64,000 nt of DNA from Alternaria dauci (taxonomy: Eukaryota > Ascomycota > Dothideomycetes > Pleosporales > Pleosporaceae), in the NCBI RefSeq assembly GCF_042100115.1, contig NC_091272.1, forward strand, positions 3,658,001 through 3,722,000, read 5' to 3'. This document shows positions 1 to 11,180 of the stretch, piece by piece (the first letter of the stretch is position 1; each line of letters starts with the position of its first letter). The notes under the pieces were generated by a model, which was given only the letters and a program-made list of their open reading frames with translations, made no database searches and was not told the DNA's origin. Made by a program: the position numbers and the translations under genes.

Positions 1-2
1 CA

Positions 3-2261
3 TTCTCCAGGTTTCAAGCTGCCGCAAGCCAGATGAGGACCGCAGGCCCAGCAACACCGAGCTCACCGCCAACCCAACGCCTCCCAGAAGTCCCGCGTCA
101 GCGCGCAGCATCTCCAGACAATTGCAACAAGGCAACATTCTTCAGTTCCCCCGATTCTAGTGATGGAGAGGAAGAAGCTTCCAAACCGAAGATTCCTCAT
201 GTGACGGAGCCGGCCCGCCGATTCGATAACCTTCCTGTAGCGACTGGACCTGCACCTTCAATATTTGAGCATCCTGCTCTCCGCTCTCGAACGACATCGG
301 AGGAAGAGGCACCTTGGACGGGTCCTGCTTCGTACAGTCCTGCCTTGACTCAAGAAGCGTCTCCTCGCCCTGAGGAGACGGTCAAGGTGGACGGCACCGA
401 GGTTGACTCCCCAACGTTAGGCCCTGACAACGGTGGACTGAGTGGGATGATCCGGCAGCACCTCCGTAACATGAGCAACGTTTCCTCAAACTACGGCGAA
501 CCAGGTCCACCAATGATGAGCCCACCTATGGGACTCGCTATCCATACACAAGAGTTTGGCCTCCAACGCCGCCAGCCAGGATCCGAATCAGTGACACCCG
601 CGCCCTCGACCTACAGCCATTCTAACCCATGGGACTTGGATGATATCGACAATCCATACCGCGATGAGAGTGGCAGGATGTATTCAGAGGACTCAGTCAA
701 CGGACAGGGTACGACACCTCTGGTCATGAGCGCTACCGAACCCAACCCCGCAGCTCCCTGGGATCTTACTCCGCGAAGAACCCACGAACGCATTGCCAGC
801 AACGAGACAGAGGCTGATCACGAGGCTTTCCAGCGGGACCTCGCTCAGAGGCAGCGTTTGATTCAGGAAAACCTCCGTGCCAGGGCTGAAGGCCGGTCAA
901 CAAGCCCAGCACCTGGTGGGTCCTCTGGCGGACTGAAGACTGCTTTGAACATGCTTCGTGCAAAGTCGAGCCGGGAATCGTTCGCCACAGTTGATGTTTC
1001 GAACAAATCGGTACGGAAGCTTGCTCTTGGAGGAACTTCAGCGAATGTTAGCAGCACCTCGCTTGTCGGCCTTCAAGGTGATGTGCCTCCACTGCGACCA
1101 AAGCAGTCTCGGGTACTGCAGCAAAGCGAGCAGGATGCACAACGAGAATTGGAACACCGACAGAGATCAGCAAAAGAAAGCAGCCGCACTGGTCGCCCAA
1201 CAGGCAGATCTCCTCAAGCATCGACCAGAAGTTCAACACGAGAGCGCTCGAGCTCAGGAACATCATCAGGCCGCTCTCGAAGCCGCCCTCGCCCTGATCA
1301 ATACCGTGACGATCTGGATCAGGCGATGACCGAGGGATCCCGTGGCGCGTATCCTCCCAATACAATGCCATCACTTCCCGGTTACGTTGCTCATCCCACA
1401 CCCCCACTCCCTGCTGAGAGGCCATCACTGGACTCCCAGGGTCGCATGCGATCGCGGAGCAACAGCAAAATTGCAGCAGCGAACTACTTCGAGTCGAAGC
1501 ACCTCCATCCCATCCAAACGAATGCTGGATCCGGTCAGAACTCTCGCCTCCCTCTTCCGCAAGGCAAGTTCTCTCCGGGAATACCGATTTCTCCCCGACC
1601 GTCCCCAGGTGGGTACAACAATGCAAGCCTCAACGCCTTCTCGCACCCGGTCTCTCCAGTACCTCCATTCTCCGCCAACCATACTCCTCCCGTCTCGAAT
1701 CCCACCACGCCAAACGGAATTGCCTTCAACCCAAGTACTGTGCAGCCGTTGACCAAAACTGGAGTGCTACGCAAGAAGTCAATTGCTAAGTCTGAGATTT
1801 CAGAGCCTGTGTTTCTCTCCACAACGTCCTCCATTGACACGATCAACCTTCCAGCTGGTGCTTCCCTAAAGAATGGTATGGAGAGCGACGCACCACCCGT
1901 TCCACCAATCAACCCTATGAGACGACGTTTCGGATTCGGTCGCGGTGAAATTCAGAGTTCATCAGGACCATCGCCTTACGACCCTGCTGTGCAGCCTGGT
2001 ATGGAGGCACCGCAAGCCCCTTATGCTGAGCCCCTCCGCACAAACTCGTCTGATGGATTGATGAATCAGACCCAGCAACCAAAGGGCAGGCTGCGGAAGG
2101 CGTCAAGCGAAGGCAGAAGTCTACGTGCAAACGCCCAAAGCCAGTTCGGGCCACCTCCGGCTATGCCCCAGAACGCGTTTGCTGCGCGCAACAACTCGCC
2201 TCCACGTCCTGTACACAGCCCAGCTGTTGCCCAGCAGCCTATGGATGGGGGCATGTTTTAG
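3..2261 (+). CDS. Disordered Ser/Pro-rich hypothetical protein, 3' part
   Basis: The frame is open to the left edge of the window, with sense codons running upstream of the first in-window ATG at position 33, so this is the 3' part of a gene that begins outside. About 750 residues are visible. They are rich in Ser, Pro, Arg, Asn and Gln with long low-complexity stretches, and the only segment that looks helical is around residues 250-330 of the visible part (Arg/Gln-rich, RQRLIQENLRARAEG). No catalytic motif, signal peptide or membrane segment is seen. The protein ends in QQPMDGGMF followed by TAG. I do not recognise the family. The composition fits a scaffold or regulatory protein with many possible phosphorylation sites, but that is inference. 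No intron is needed in the visible part. Confidence 0.8.
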   Translation, partial: FSRFQAAASQMRTAGPATPSSPPTQRLPEVPRQRAASPDNCNKATFFSSPDSSDGEEEASKPKIPHVTEPARRFDNLPVATGPAPSIFEHPALRSRTTSEEEAPWTGPASYSPALTQEASPRPEETVKVDGTEVDSPTLGPDNGGLSGMIRQHLRNMSNVSSNYGEPGPPMMSPPMGLAIHTQEFGLQRRQPGSESVTPAPSTYSHSNPWDLDDIDNPYRDESGRMYSEDSVNGQGTTPLVMSATEPNPAAPWDLTPRRTHERIASNETEADHEAFQRDLAQRQRLIQENLRARAEGRSTSPAPGGSSGGLKTALNMLRAKSSRESFATVDVSNKSVRKLALGGTSANVSSTSLVGLQGDVPPLRPKQSRVLQQSEQDAQRELEHRQRSAKESSRTGRPTGRSPQASTRSSTRERSSSGTSSGRSRSRPRPDQYRDDLDQAMTEGSRGAYPPNTMPSLPGYVAHPTPPLPAERPSLDSQGRMRSRSNSKIAAANYFESKHLHPIQTNAGSGQNSRLPLPQGKFSPGIPISPRPSPGGYNNASLNAFSHPVSPVPPFSANHTPPVSNPTTPNGIAFNPSTVQPLTKTGVLRKKSIAKSEISEPVFLSTTSSIDTINLPAGASLKNGMESDAPPVPPINPMRRRFGFGRGEIQSSSGPSPYDPAVQPGMEAPQAPYAEPLRTNSSDGLMNQTQQPKGRLRKASSEGRSLRANAQSQFGPPPAMPQNAFAARNNSPPRPVHSPAVAQQPMDGGMF

Positions 2262-4500
2262 ATGGCCACTTCGTGGGCGTGACGTCCGACAGTCATGTCA
2301 GCATCTCGATATTTGCGACCAAAAGCAACATTTTCCAATCTTTGGCACATTTGCAAAATCTTTCCCTTCTGTCTGTCTACCTTTCGGTCCATGGGTTTGC
2401 CGTGTCTGCGACCACGGCGTGTTCTTTCCTTGATCTCCTTTCTCTTTTTGGCTTCCGGCTCAGCAATATACCTTCCGTTCTGCGACTTCTCTTTGCAAAG
2501 ATCTCTTTTAACGATCAACGATAGGGTCCTGGCTAGATTACAACCCTCACCGGGCTGGACACGGTGTTCTTGGAGGTTGGTAATCGCATTGAACAAGTTT
2601 GAGTACATTCAGTAGAGTCGGGTTCGGGAGGATTGCATGTTTATCGGAGTCGAAATGTACTGCTAGTCACTAAAGCCTTTCCATGGGCTCGCTAGGTTTC
2701 CGGTACAGCATCTGCTGCCGGACTTGCGTCAGCCAATATGGTGTTGAAAGCAACCATTACACCGCATAATATTTCCCCAATGGGCTGAACCTCTCTAGTC
2801 TCAAGTCTAGTGATCAAAACGAGTCGAGACAAATTGCATCATCTCCCACTCTGTCTGAAGCCAGCGCCGACTGTGGAAAAGGATTCAACGGTAACAATAT
2901 TGGCTGAAACCCCACGTCCTGTGTTTGGTCTGGCCCATTTACCGTGCCGCGTTCCCGGTTTCATCTTTGCCGAAGACATACATCACCAACGGTGCAGACA
3001 CCATCACATCCTGAAAAGCATAATTCCATCACCATGCAGAAGCAATATGAGACAGGATTTTGCCGATTTGCAAGGACCAGCGAATCGCGGACTTTGAATC
3101 TCAAGTGCCGCATGAGGGGACGTGCGTGAGATCGAGAACGTTGGATCATCGCTCCAGAAAGCGACTTACGAACGATAGGCTCGAGACAAGAGAGCAGCAC
3201 TATTGATGGAGTGAAGAACGGTGAGGGAGAGGAGATGGGATTTAAGATTCAGCAGTCATGACGAAGAGATTAAAATTAGGGCAAGGAGAAAAGGGATAAG
3301 GGTAGGGATGGTGATCTAAGCCTGCATGCCGCTTATCGCGTACCTGCATCTTTGAATCCTTCGCGCATGGCTGCCCCTCGCCGAATTGATTGGGACTCAC
3401 CAACAACTTGTCGGCATTTTTTTGCCCAATCAATGAACTTTAATTTTGCGCAAAAAAGGACCTCTTCATCCTTCGCGGCTTGACCACGATTTTGGCAGAG
3501 CGCAAAGTGTCACTGCCAGAGGATAAGTTGTCTCCAATAAATATTGTGCATGTACAACCCACTCTATGGCGGTGCATTACGCCACTGACCCGTTCGATCG
3601 GTGGGCGGTACCTTTCCCACCTGCATGCCAAGACGACACACTTCTATCTAACGCAGAGTCAGCATCCGGTGCCGCACGAACGAAAGCAGGTTGCCCGAAT
3701 CAGTCGTCATGCAACAAAAGCAAAGAAGAAGATGCAGGATACTTGGAGATTAGGCAATCAACAGAGATGCAGCGTTCCTAGATCGTGTACAGCAAGTCTC
3801 CTCGCACGTTCGGCACAACGAAGCTTGGAGCCCGTTCCTCATGTCTCCACAAACGATACAACTCTGTGAGGAAGAGGATTGGTTCGGCGAGTAAGAAACG
3901 CACCATAGCGTTGATGCAAAGAAAAAGCAAGGACGCGATCCCTCCATCCTTCTCCACTGCTATGCAACCGCGCCGTCTGCCTGACCAACGCTAAAGGACC
4001 GCAAGCTCGGCGCCATCCCAAACTCTAACTACAACCTAATAGTTCATCCGAGGAAAGTCACGCGCCTATACGAGGTTCATGCTCACAGTCCGGCCATCCT
4101 CACTCGACCAAACACACACACATCTCAAATGGCGTAGCCAACGCGAATGCATTATGCAAATCAGGGCGGGCGCATTGAGAAGAAGGGATGGCAGGAGAGG
4201 GGAATGGTCGCCCAAAAGCCTGTATGTAAGGGTGGATCGCGAGAATCCCTGAGACGATCATCGGGTACTCCAATGTTAATCTCCACGAGTCTTGTCCTAT
4301 GGAGGACGCTTGCACTTGGGGATTGGTTACCAGATTTAACTTGAGACATTTTGTTACCGTTTCTTACCAGTACATAGATCCCTTCTCCCCGTCTCTTGTC
4401 GCTCGACCCTGCTCATTCCACTCGTCTCTTCGAACATCTCACCTGTTGTCCATATTACCTCCGCTAAAGTCCCTACACCCAATCACACCACAATATCAAT
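2262..4500. other. Intergenic, no gene seen
   Basis: About 2.2 kb between the disordered protein and the CFEM gene. The open frames here are short, mutually overlapping, often begin with non-ATG codons and show no domain or splice pattern I can support. The last 150 bases are pyrimidine-rich (CTCGTCTCTTCG, CCATATTACCTCC), as expected for the leader of the CFEM gene. Confidence 0.6.
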
Positions 4501-5177
4501 ATGCGTTTCCAGGCTGCTATTCTCGCCGTTGCGGCTTCGTTTGCTCTTGTTGGTGCTCAGGATTTGAGCGGTATCCCACAGTGCGCTGTATGTTGCCTTC
4601 TCCACATTCATCGTTGATCGGATGCGATCTCGGTAATCGCAACGAGATAGCTCCACATCTCTTGAACCGATTCCAGTGCATCTTCATTCGATACGCATAA
4701 CTAATACAACAATCAACAGATTCCCTGCTTCGTAGCTGCTATCCCCGGCTCCAACTGCGGCGTCACAGACACAAACTGCCTGTGCACTAGTGGCCGTCCC
4801 GCCATTGAGAGCACGCTTCTCACTTGTGCGCCCGAGCGATGCGACGAGAATGAGATTTCCAGTACGTTGATATCCCTATGTGCATCTACCAAGTGTTCGT
4901 ACCTAACCATATTCTAGGCCTCACACCTGCCGTCTCCTCCCTCTGCGCCGCCGCTGGTGTAACCATCTCCGACATCCCCACTGCACCACCGTCGTCCGGC
5001 ACTGCTTCCGCCACCGGTTCCCCATCCACCAGCCAGATCAGCGGAAGCCGCACCACGAGCGGCTCTGCTTCTCCTACTGGCTCTGAGACCGCTGAGCAGA
5101 CTGCAAACGCTGCTGCCGGCAAGCTTGCCAGCTACGGTGTCGTCGCCATGGGTATGGCCGCTGTTTTCGGGTTGTAG
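4501..5177 (+). CDS. CFEM-domain GPI-anchored cell-surface protein
   Basis: The three-exon model is 4501-4587, 4720-4861 and 4918-5177, with introns opening GTATGT and GTACGT and closing CAACAG and TTCTAG; it codes for 162 residues. Residues 1-20 are a signal peptide ending at GAQ. Then follows a CFEM domain with the expected eight cysteines (QCAIPC, SNCG, TNCLC, LTCAPERC, SSLC). A Ser/Thr/Pro-rich linker (about residues 95-135) leads to a hydrophobic C-terminus (YGVVAMGMAAVFGL) that fits a GPI-attachment signal. Fungal CFEM proteins sit in the wall or plasma membrane, and some bind haem or act in host interaction; which role applies here cannot be read from sequence. The gene is missed by a single-ORF scan because only the third exon is long. 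Confidence 0.9.
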
Positions 5178-5372
5178 ATAGACGAAATAGACTTTGGCAG
5201 GGAACATGTAATATCGAGATGGCGCGTCTTGGTAATTTAAGATTTTTTTATTAATTAAGCGGTCGCTTATACGCTGTTGGTCAGCAATAAATACCATCTC
5301 GTTCGCTTGATCCTGGTATTCTAAGTACTGTGCGTCAAGGGCTGGTGATGTCGAATTGGTTTTGGACGCTGT

Positions 5373-6476
5373 TCAGGCAGCTTCCAGTGCGCTAATCCAC
5401 TTGTCAGACCATGCCGTGAACTCGTCGTCTTCACCATTCCAACTCTGTTTGACCAGGTTGATCGCACTCTTGGCCTCGCCACAACATTTATCAAGAGTCT
5501 GTTTCGCCTCGTCTTCGTCGAGATCATAGAATGCACCTGCGATGTCGTCGACCGTCTCGGGTATCGTCTTGAGGGTGTCCATAAGTTCATCGAGCTTCTT
5601 GCAGGGTGTCGTTGTGGTGCCGTCCGTCGCTGCAGTTGGTTCGAGTATGGATGACGCAGGATATGTCTTCAACCTCCTCTTAGCCAGTGCTTGGTACAGC
5701 ATGCCCACCATCTTCAGCTTCTTGACACTAGTGTCTAGTAGTAGTTTTAACTCCTTGTTGTCCTTGCCAATCTTGTTCGAAGCGCCGAAGATCTCATCTT
5801 CGTCGTCACTGCCTTCTGCTGCATCGTCGTCATCCTCGACGTCCTCTCCCCATTCTTTTAGTTCTTCGATCGCATCAAGCAGAACTGCTCGTAATTCCTG
5901 CGCTTTCTTGACCACCAGCCCAACAACACCATCCGCGCACAATTTTAACAGCGCGTCGCATGCATCCCATAAGACACCAGTGGAAGACAAGACCTCTTGT
6001 TTCTCGCTCCCAGTCGGTCCTTTGTCTTTGCCCTGCGTATTCTGTCTTTTCTCTGCCATCTTCAAGATTATAACAAGAACCTCTCCCCATGTCGCCAGCA
6101 ACCTCCGCACTTGCGCTTTGACTTCTGTGCGCATTATGTTCCCGATATCACCCTTCTGACCCTCTTGTGGTACGTATGAGGCCGCAGCCACCATACTATT
6201 CAGCGGGCCTGAACTCACATCGCCAATCTTCGCTACGATGGCCGAGGGTGTGAGAGGTGGATTTATGAGAAGAAGCGACAGCGTGGTCGTGTGGGATTTC
6301 AGGAGTGTGGTCGACGCTTTGACGACATCGAGAGGGTTTGCGATCTCAGTCGCTGAGGCGTCGGGGTTTGAGGCGTTGTCTTTGCCGGGCGCGAGAGAGG
6401 ATTGGAAATGCGTGAGGAGCGCTTGCGTGGTTTTGGTGAGATCGATGAGGGTGCGCAGGTCTTTTGGCTTCGACAT
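5373..6476 (-). CDS. GCIP (Grap2/cyclin-D-interacting) family protein
   Basis: An intronless gene of 367 residues. I chose the ATG at 6476 (MSKPKDLRTLIDLTKTTQ); the frame extends 28 codons further to an ATG at 6560, but that part contains a phenylalanine- and serine-rich stretch unlike the rest. The protein is largely helical and alpha-solenoid-like, with a conserved N-terminal helix pair, a central segment GEVLVIILKMAEKRQ, an acidic run around residues 220-235 (EDVEDDDDAAEGSDDEDE) and a C-terminal bundle ending WSDKWISALEAA. This layout matches the fungal relatives of human CCNDBP1/GCIP. Their molecular role in fungi is poorly known. No membrane segment or catalytic motif is visible. Confidence 0.75.
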   Translation of the reverse strand: MSKPKDLRTLIDLTKTTQALLTHFQSSLAPGKDNASNPDASATEIANPLDVVKASTTLLKSHTTTLSLLLINPPLTPSAIVAKIGDVSSGPLNSMVAAASYVPQEGQKGDIGNIMRTEVKAQVRRLLATWGEVLVIILKMAEKRQNTQGKDKGPTGSEKQEVLSSTGVLWDACDALLKLCADGVVGLVVKKAQELRAVLLDAIEELKEWGEDVEDDDDAAEGSDDEDEIFGASNKIGKDNKELKLLLDTSVKKLKMVGMLYQALAKRRLKTYPASSILEPTAATDGTTTTPCKKLDELMDTLKTIPETVDDIAGAFYDLDEDEAKQTLDKCCGEAKSAINLVKQSWNGEDDEFTAWSDKWISALEAA

Positions 6477-7387
6477 CGCGACGGGCGTGCTGAGGAGAAT
6501 CCTAGAAGAATCTTCGCCCCTGAAAATGTCAAAATGGCTGACAATATGTGCGTCGTTCACAAGCCAAAGACTTTAGAATGTATCAAAATTTTGGTGGGGC
6601 CGTGACTCTTAGCGGGGTACCTAGGTAGCTCCGTCATAGCGGATACACTCCGTACACATGGGCGGTACCTAGCATCTACACATCACTGTCCCCTCACGAT
6701 CCCATGGACCTAATTTCGAATCGGCATTCGATCTGCGAAAGACATCTCGATGCTAGCCTTGTGGTTGATACGTTCCGGACGGAAATGCTGAAGAAGGAGG
6801 CTTATGTTCGAGGCAGGAATTCGCGGAACATAGACTGTACGTGCTGCATCCAAGAAGTGTCTGGATGAGGCAATGTGCCGCCTGTGCATGTAATCACGTG
6901 CAATTAGGCAGAATCGAGTCCAGAGTCTGCCCCGACACCTGCTGAGAACACCACATGGCGTTCGCCCCGCCCACACTAGCAAATGATGGCTGAAGTGCGC
7001 AGTTGTTGAAGTTCACCGGAATGACAGCCTGGCCAGTAGTGGCTTGCTACATGTCATCGCATGACCCGTCGTCGTAGGTGCATACATGACGGCTTGCATC
7101 AAGCAATTAAGCCTACATCGCATTATTCGCTGGACTGATTCGAACGAAACAGGCAGCCTTAGGACCTGAATCTGGAGGACTCTTGATGATACCAGTCCAG
7201 CAGAGCCGCATGCCAGTAGGCATACCAGCCCGACGTATATCTGTCAACCGTAGATATGTGAAGGACGTAGATTTCAGAATACTTGGAAACTGTAGCGCTC
7301 TTCACCGGTTTCATATTGCTCTCGATTGATCCCAAGTCAGATTACGCCTCAATACTGCCTTTTTGCTCGCGCAATACCTGATACACA
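6477..7387. other. Intergenic, promoter region of the GCIP-like gene
   Basis: About 0.9 kb that must hold the promoter of the minus-strand GCIP-family gene and the leader of the small plus-strand gene. Two copies of GTACCTAG lie at about 6617 and 6665. No convincing coding frame is present. Confidence 0.5.
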
Positions 7388-7684
7388 ATGTCTTATGTGT
7401 GGGATACATTTCCGGACTACCGCCTCAACCAGGCAGACTTGCAAGCGTACCTGACCGAATTGTATGGGTCATACAACTTTTTCATTGAGGTATGACTTCC
7501 AGAACTTTTAAATGGCGTAGGCTGAGCAAGGCCTGCAGGCAGTCAACGGAACATACAGATTCTGGATTCCAAGATCGTTAAGCTCTGTAAGAGAAATTTC
7601 AAACATCTAATTTCAACACATATCTTAACACATTTTCAGGATCAGCGAGATGCTCTCAAAAGACGGCGATGGGAAGACGATTGA
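7388..7684 (+). CDS. Small three-exon hypothetical protein (64 aa)
   Basis: Exons 7388-7489, 7539-7586 and 7640-7684 join in phase to a complete 64-residue protein beginning MSYVWDTFPDYRLNQADL and ending KRRRWEDD before TGA. Both introns are short (49 and 53 nt) with GTATGA/GTAAGA donors, CTGCAG/TTTCAG acceptors and plausible branch points, and reading phase is kept across both. The protein has no signal peptide or membrane segment. It starts with an aromatic/acidic motif (WDTFPDYRL), has a YRFWIP core and a basic C-terminus. I believe similar small proteins occur in Dothideomycetes but cannot verify this. No function is assigned. It lies 227 bp upstream of the CorA-like gene on the same strand, and the two cannot be joined in one frame because of the TGA. 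Confidence 0.55.
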
Positions 7685-7911
7685 TGAAAGGTGTCGACCA
7701 AGATAACGTGGGGCGATATGCTCGAGATCTCGGGATCCTCGTGCGCGGGGCTGAGCAGGATTCCAGGGTTTGGTGGCCATTTGTCTAGGGCAACACATTG
7801 GACTAGGGACTCGGGGCTGTGATCATCTCCAGTGATGTTATATAGCCTAGTTCACCCACTGCTCACGGTTATGAACTTTGCAGATTTCATTATTTGGTTT
7901 CAGTGGTCGCA

Positions 7912-10243
7912 ATGCATCAATTCGTTTCATCCTGTAAAGGTTTCCGGGAATACCCAAAGAATCTTATACAACGCAGCGCCCTTACGCACAGTACGGCAGG
8001 GTACTTCGATCGACTCAAAATGCAATCCAAAAATCTCTTCCGAGACGTCCAAGACAAGACAGTAGCGGTGGATTTTCTCGATTACCATGAAGCAGACCAT
8101 AGTAAGCAGCCTATCGCCAGCCGCGGTTGTTTTCCTAACCATGCACAAGGCTATAGCGCGGCATGCATCAAGGATCAACGCGAGTTGGAACTCATTCTAG
8201 GCTTCAAAAAACCAATGGAACCTGAGGCTGTAGACCCAAGGTGCCGCTTCATGTCAGTGAACATTGCAATTTTCTGAGACTCAGCTGATGACGGTAGATT
8301 TCTAACAGCGGGCCAAAGCCGGGCACCGTTGCGTATCACGCACGACATGTTTTGCTTCCTGTGTACGTTCTACCAGGTGCCACCTTCATTTATGGACTTC
8401 ATCTTTCCTTTCGGACTAAGGGAACACGCACAAGACTTCCATTTCAGTGGGCTGAGAGAAGAATCTCGATTGGCTTCGTACGACAGAGCTTGCGTGTTGC
8501 CCCGAATGGATCGCTCGGGAAGAGACATTCGCTTCTCCTACAACTTAAGGTCAGTGGAACCATCGAGAAGCCAGTCAAAGTTGCCGTGGTCCATCCGTCA
8601 GTGTGCCGTATACCATACGTTCGATGTAGACAATGGGCGAGTGTCCTGGATCATCGTCAAGGGAAACAAAGATATCAAGAATCGTGTGACCGAAGCCTCC
8701 GAGAGACAAATGCATAATGGAAGCACTCTTAGGTGTCGTGGCGATACGTTTGCAGCATCCCTTGATACGCATCTTTTACTATGTAACTGGTCCGGCGAGA
8801 ACTGGCGATGGTACATTAACGATCTCGAAGATCAACTGCAAACATTGACAAGAGGGGTAATGGCATTTCAAGTAGAGAAGACTCCAGCACCATTGTCATC
8901 GCCTACACTACCAAATGTCACAAGCCCAAGCCTCAGCATAGGACCTTCTCGCAGCGTATCGCATATGTATTCAAGGAGTCCTCCATCGCGAGCTTTCACA
9001 CTGCCACCAATCTTGACAACGCGACAGCCGAATCGGTCAAATACTATGCATTCAGGTCCACAGTCCTATACACAACCGCCGAGAGGCAATGTTGATGACA
9101 ACTTGTGGACATCGATACCAACGATGAACTCTCCTCCCAAGACGACACTACGGAACTCAGCCATACACAATCTTTGCAACTCAATGACTCGGCCGTGGCG
9201 CCTAGCCAAAACCAACGACACTCCGATCTCTGGAGATGAAAAGCGGTTGTTATCATCTTCTGAGTTGTTGTCGCCCCCAGAACTACCGCCGTCTTTTTCC
9301 GACAGTGATATGGACAAGACGCCTGACATATTCACCTTCAAAAATCTTCAAGAAATACAGTATATTGAAGAGAAGGCACAGGAAGCTATGCTTGTGTTAA
9401 AGCTGAACACAGAGGTTCTTGGGCAGCTGAGGGTGTGTTACGAAGAACTCGCAAGGCACGAGGAATTTCCTCAAGAAGTACTTGATGATTCCAGAGCCAG
9501 CCTTCATACCTTTTGCAAAGGCGTAGTTGGAGTTGAGAATGACCTGCGTATGCTTCAGTCGCGGACGGAGACACTGTTACACCTCTTAGCCAATCGAAAG
9601 ACCCTAGTAAGTGCAATACTCCTTAAGTTCATTTTCTTGAATAGATCATTCTCTGGTGAGCATCGAGGCTAGACCTATGGAGTCAATACGGGAGGCCGCA
9701 GTTGTTAGCACCAGTGCTGCTACTAAGCACTTCCCCAAAAATCAGAAGCACAAAAGATAATAGAATGAAAGGAGTATATACTAACACAGCGTCACACAGG
9801 TGAGCAGTATATTGCAACATCGAAGCTCCAAAGCGAGCGAGTTCTATGCAAAAGAGTCCCGAGAATCCGCAGCTCGCATGGAGACAATGACGGTGAAAAT
9901 GCAAGACCTTGCCATGAAGACGAAGCAAGAGACAGTCTCGATGAGAGTAATCACCACTGTAACTCTCTTCTTCCTTCCAGCAACCTTCATCGCGGTACGT
10001 GATCGGTAAAGTGCTTTTGGTCCGCACATCTACTGACTCCTGGCTATGCAGACTTTCATGAGCACCGACATCCTCAAATTCCAGAATGGCGAACAAGAAC
10101 TGCAAATACAGGGTCTCAAGCTGTACTTGCAGGTCGCCTTGCCTGCGACAGCAATGACCTTCCTCGCATGGTACGTCATCTATTGCTTGGCTAGAAGGGA
10201 TACTAGACAGAGTGATCGGTCCGAAACAGCTGGTGAGGCTTGA
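7912..10243 (+). CDS. CorA-like transporter-domain protein
   Basis: A four-exon model: 7912-8252, 8298-9606, 9800-9994, 10052-10243 (678 residues). The N-terminal cytosolic domain carries the fungal CorA-like signature: FLTAGQSRAPLRITHDMF, then CTFYQVPPSFMDFIFPFG and QDFHFSG. A long Ser/Pro-rich linker (about residues 320-440) is followed by coiled helices with a KTKQETVSMRV stretch, then two membrane segments near residues 601-619 and 642-662 joined by MSTDILKF. True CorA channels have Gly-Met-Asn after the first membrane helix; here the place holds Met-Ser-Thr, as in the large fungal CorA-like group, so Mg2+ transport should not be assumed. All introns have GT..AG borders; the third exon is only recognised by homology to the membrane region. 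The start at 7912 (MHQFVSSCKGFREYP) is the first ATG in the conserved frame. Confidence 0.85.
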
Positions 10244-11180
10244 TGTCCTGGGTTGTTGAGTCATTAGACTGCCCAAGACTGTGTTACAGAGGAGCGACAT
10301 TCCCTATTCCTCTAGACGTTTAGATTTGAAAGATTCTTCCAAACTGTTAATCGTCCAAATCAAACTGTGCACCTAGGTATGCTGTTGTGCACCACAAAGC
10401 ATTTTCTGCGGCTTGGCCTAAATCTGACTTCTTTAGATAGTTGGCATGTTTCGACGCGGCTATCTAGTTAGGCGTCTAGAGATAAAGGCTGTTGTGCAAG
10501 CCACTGGAAGCTGAAAGCGTGTCAAGCCTGAATGACAGGCCACCTGGGCATGGTCAGTGGTGGGCCGGTGGGTCTTGGCGGGTCTACGCTGTGTCAAATC
10601 GTTCGACCTAAAGCCAACGTCGCACCCACAAGGTAGATCATTTCTACCATCTAATCCTCAGTTCTCATCACTGCTCATTGCGAGCACGTATCTGGTTGCA
10701 TTCATCAACATGGACTCACCGTAGTAGGCTTTGCGTCCGTAGTTGTCCAGGTTCATCAGTCCGCCTGCTTGCCATCTCTCCTGCGTCCGCTCGTCTTTTG
10801 TTTCTATTGACTCTCATCATCTTTCGTCGCATTTTCTGCAGGAGAGAATGCGTGGTTCCAAATGGATAGTGGCATCCTCAACAAGGACGATGCCACGGTG
10901 ATGCAGGTCCGGTGAGTTGTGGCTTGAAGCTTTTGGTGGGGCACTGGGGTTCCCGTCTTGATCGCATTGCCTTGCTATCGAACGGCCGTCGAACAGCTCC
11001 CTGGGGCCTTCAGCCTCGCAGCGCGCGCTTGTGAATGCTTCAATCTCGACACCAACTCACGTTCCAAGCTTCATGCCTGCTGCTCATCCATCCGGTCCGC
11101 TCCTGTATCTGCCGCGACTTTTACCGACCACCACCACCACAATAACAACAACCTGATGCGCGTTATCTCTAACGGTTACC
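10244..11180. other. Intergenic, no gene seen
   Basis: About 0.9 kb between the CorA-like and kinase-vWA genes. The last 60 bases are CCA/CAA-rich (CCACCACCACCACAATAACAACAAC), a common leader composition just before a fungal start codon. No supported frame or RNA gene. Confidence 0.5.

Noticed and set aside
1048..1626. A 192-codon minus-strand frame
   Set aside because: Antisense within the disordered first gene, in a repetitive-composition region.
5542..6159. A 205-codon plus-strand frame
   Set aside because: It lies antisense inside the GCIP-family gene, and its serine runs are the mirror of acidic codons in that gene.
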